51,534 nucleotides of DNA. Origin: an uncultured Acidimicrobiales bacterium. Lineage in GTDB: Bacteria > Actinomycetota > Acidimicrobiia > Acidimicrobiales > SHLQ01. The translations under genes and the position numbers were made by a program. The DNA is taken from positions 1 to 51,534 of the forward strand of contig CALJDK010000155.1 in the NCBI GenBank assembly GCA_938023735.1, written 5' to 3'. Each line of letters opens with the position of its first letter. The stretch's first letter is position 1. Below, piece by piece: positions 50,148 through 51,534 of this stretch. A model generated the notes under the pieces. The model saw only the letters and a list, made by a program, of their open reading frames with translations, searched no databases and had not been told where the DNA came from.

Positions 50148-51017
50148 TTACGAAGCGATGGCTTTCTGATCGTCGGTGCTACCCACGATGGCCTGATACA
50201 GCGCCTCGACAACCGGATCGAGCGGGCCGGGCGCAGCGCGCGCTACCTGGTAGACGTCGGGAAGGGGTTCGATGGTGTCGCTGCGGTCCCAGATGACCAT
50301 GTCGTCGGTGATGTACCTGGTGCTGAGCACAGCGACCCCAAGGCCGGCATCGACCGCTGCTCGCACTGCCGACGATGATTGGCCGGAGAACACGACGTGG
50401 TGCCCAATGCCAGCAGCATCGAGAACTGGTTCGGCCAGGTCTCGATAGAAGCAATCTTCGCCAAACGCTATGAGTGGCACTGTGTCGCCGTCGTGGCGGG
50501 CATTGCTGCTGGTGATCCAGTGGAGCTCCTCGGTCCACAGCACTGCGTCGGTGGGCAGGATGTCGGCGCCATGCATTTGAAAAACCGCCACGTCGATTTC
50601 GCCCCGTTCGAGCCGACCCGGAAGCCGCTGGCTTGCGTCGATGATGAATTCGACGGCGGTGTTGGGGTGGAGCCGCTTGAACCGTCCGAGCAGATCGGCC
50701 ATATGTGAAGTAGCCACCTCCTCGTCTGCGCCGAGTCGAACCGCACCGGTGAGATCTGAACACTGCAGCCGATCGGCCGCCCGGTCGTGGGTTTCGACGA
50801 TGAGGCGGGCGTCGTCGATGAGGTTGCGACCGTCGAACGATGGGCGCAGGGTCCGACCGTCGCGCAGCAGAAGTGGTCGACCAATTCGCTCCTCGAGACG
50901 TTTGATCTTCCAGCTCACCGACGACTGGCTGGTATGCAATTCCTTGGCTGCCGCGGTCATTCCGCCGTGGTCGAGAACGGCCAGGAACGTGCGAAGTGAT
51001 TCGACATCAAGCTGCAT
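50148..51017 (-). CDS. LysR-family transcriptional regulator
   Basis: A 289-residue regulator. The N-terminal winged helix-turn-helix is FLAVLDHGGMTAAAKELHTSQSSVSWKIKRLEERIG (residues 11-46). The effector domain spans residues about 90-285 (GAVRLGADEEVATSHMADLLGRF, AVDAGLGVAVLST). It lies directly upstream of the acylating aldehyde dehydrogenase gene and divergent from a small rightward reading frame, a common arrangement for LysR control of neighbours. The likely effector is a substrate of the dehydrogenase pathway; this is inference. Confidence 0.95.
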   Translation of the reverse strand: MQLDVESLRTFLAVLDHGGMTAAAKELHTSQSSVSWKIKRLEERIGRPLLLRDGRTLRPSFDGRNLIDDARLIVETHDRAADRLQCSDLTGAVRLGADEEVATSHMADLLGRFKRLHPNTAVEFIIDASQRLPGRLERGEIDVAVFQMHGADILPTDAVLWTEELHWITSSNARHDGDTVPLIAFGEDCFYRDLAEPVLDAAGIGHHVVFSGQSSSAVRAAVDAGLGVAVLSTRYITDDMVIWDRSDTIEPLPDVYQVARAAPGPLDPVVEALYQAIVGSTDDQKAIAS

Positions 51018-51098
51018 TACTCAACTATGGCATTTTGTCATCGAAAGAACAAGAACATGTCGCTTTTCATATAGCCCGATGCGGCGGACAATACTCCT
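51018..51098. promoter_or_regulatory. Intergenic region upstream of the LysR gene
   Basis: These 81 AT-richer bases lie between divergent starts and should carry the LysR promoter and its own operator. I could not identify a confident T-N11-A LysR box among several chance candidates. Confidence 0.35.
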
Positions 51099-51407
51099 AT
51101 GACTACGTATCGAACGACAGATTCTGCCCACCAACCGCTCTCGATCGCACAACTTCGTGAGGCCGTGGGACCCGGCTACCAGGTTGCGATGAGCTTCGAC
51201 GCCATCGGCGCTTACAACAACGGCTCGACCCGACACCCACAACCAGACCGGCCCACCCGTCGCCTCACGCATCGTCGTGTCACACATCGTCCTGGCACAC
51301 AGGGAAAGAGCCGACTCGCCATAATCTTGTCCACCCTCACAAAGCCAGCAGTCCCCAAAACTCCCGCCACCCAGCAACCCCTCCCCACACCCTGCCAAAC
51401 CTGCTAG
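51099..51407 (+). CDS. Small reading frame of doubtful status, possibly the remnant start of a gene
   Basis: The frame has 102 codons. The first 40 residues (MTTYRTTDSAHQPLSIAQLREAVGPGYQ...) look like ordinary coding sequence, with an ATG divergent from lysR. The rest is a Pro/Thr/Arg/His-rich string (RHPQPDRPTRRLTHRRVTHR) without protein-like character and runs towards the tandem repeat. It may be a gene truncated by repeat insertion or a frameshift. I recognise no family. Confidence 0.35.
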   Translation: MTTYRTTDSAHQPLSIAQLREAVGPGYQVAMSFDAIGAYNNGSTRHPQPDRPTRRLTHRRVTHRPGTQGKSRLAIILSTLTKPAVPKTPATQQPLPTPCQTC

Positions 51408-51414
51408 CCAAACG

Positions 51415-51534
51415 GTGTCAGACGTGGTGTCAGACCAAGTGTCAGACCAAGTGTCAGACCAAGTGTCAGACCAAGTGTCAGACCAAGTGTCAGACCAAGT
51501 GTCAGACCAAGTGTCAGACCAAGTGTCAGACGAG
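51415..51534. repeat. 12-bp tandem repeat array (GTGTCAGACCAA) reaching the window end
   Basis: Ten copies of GTGTCAGAC occur at exact 12-base intervals from 51415 to 51531. Eight repeat units end CCAA or are cut into it; the first ends GT instead and the last is followed by GAG at the window edge. In one forward frame it reads VSDQ repeatedly. It begins a few bases after the stop of the small doubtful frame. True copy number cannot be known because the window stops here. Confidence 0.97.

Noticed and set aside
51415..51534. CRISPR array at the window end
   Set aside because: Units are 12 bases, contiguous and without spacers.

Overview
The window is about 51.5 kb of GC-rich DNA from a high-GC Gram-positive bacterium. 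I infer an actinobacterium, probably class Acidimicrobiia. The evidence is a phosphatidylinositol-mannoside (PIM) locus in near-mycobacterial gene order, an actinobacterial-type MutY, a probable F420-type LLM oxidoreductase, abundant lipoproteins, and a sortase-like C-terminus with no outer-membrane genes. It opens inside an ABC-transporter ATPase gene and ends inside a 12-bp tandem repeat, so the right edge may be an assembly break. I see no rRNA, tRNA, CRISPR or intact insertion sequence, and no gene-free stretch over 300 bases.

Layout. 1-5.7 kb: a possible purine uptake and catabolism cluster (BMP-type binding lipoprotein, ABC ATPase, Rieske oxygenase, divergent 8-oxoguanine-deaminase-like amidohydrolase), then a class III CoA-transferase. 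5.7-8.4 kb: DUF1905 protein, YebC, and the pyridoxal-phosphate synthase pair pdxS-pdxT. 8.4-17.9 kb: a leftward array of thrS, HIT protein, PI-phosphate synthase, PatA-type acyltransferase, pimA, lemA, an M48-like protein without its HEXXH motif, and a DUF3048 lipoprotein. It is interrupted by a two-gene insert flanked by short repeats. 18-29 kb: housekeeping genes (DUF4173 membrane protein, gamma-carbonic anhydrase, flavin reductase, MBL hydrolase, mutY, CapA-like protein, class I fumarase) and a translationally coupled P450/LLM pair. 29-37 kb: lipoproteins, a membrane-anchored HELVH metallopeptidase, cbs and a metB-type gene, a periplasmic binding protein and an aminotransferase.

The outstanding feature is one 11.4-kb gene (37249-48666) for a 3,805-residue predicted surface protein. 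It has a signal peptide, a roughly 260-residue N-terminal domain, 26 repeats of 117-135 residues, one DUF11-like domain and an LAXTG-like anchor (IAFTG, transmembrane helix, basic tail). Every repeat has exactly two cysteines and an invariant Lys...Asp...Asn set. In 25 of 26 repeats that lysine is the only lysine. This is the pattern expected of domains locked by both a disulfide and a Lys-Asn isopeptide bond. The repeats also show a clear six-domain and probable twelve-domain higher-order period, so the stalk seems to have grown by block duplication.

The non-coding DNA holds several dispersed palindromes: three copies of a GGAATAGAGCGG hairpin just downstream of stop codons, a cluster of GGTACCTGGCACC motifs, a duplicated GTCTGACAC-containing palindrome, and the GTGTCAGACCAA array at the right edge. 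The window ends with an acylating aldehyde dehydrogenase of the sulfoacetaldehyde-dehydrogenase type and a LysR regulator.
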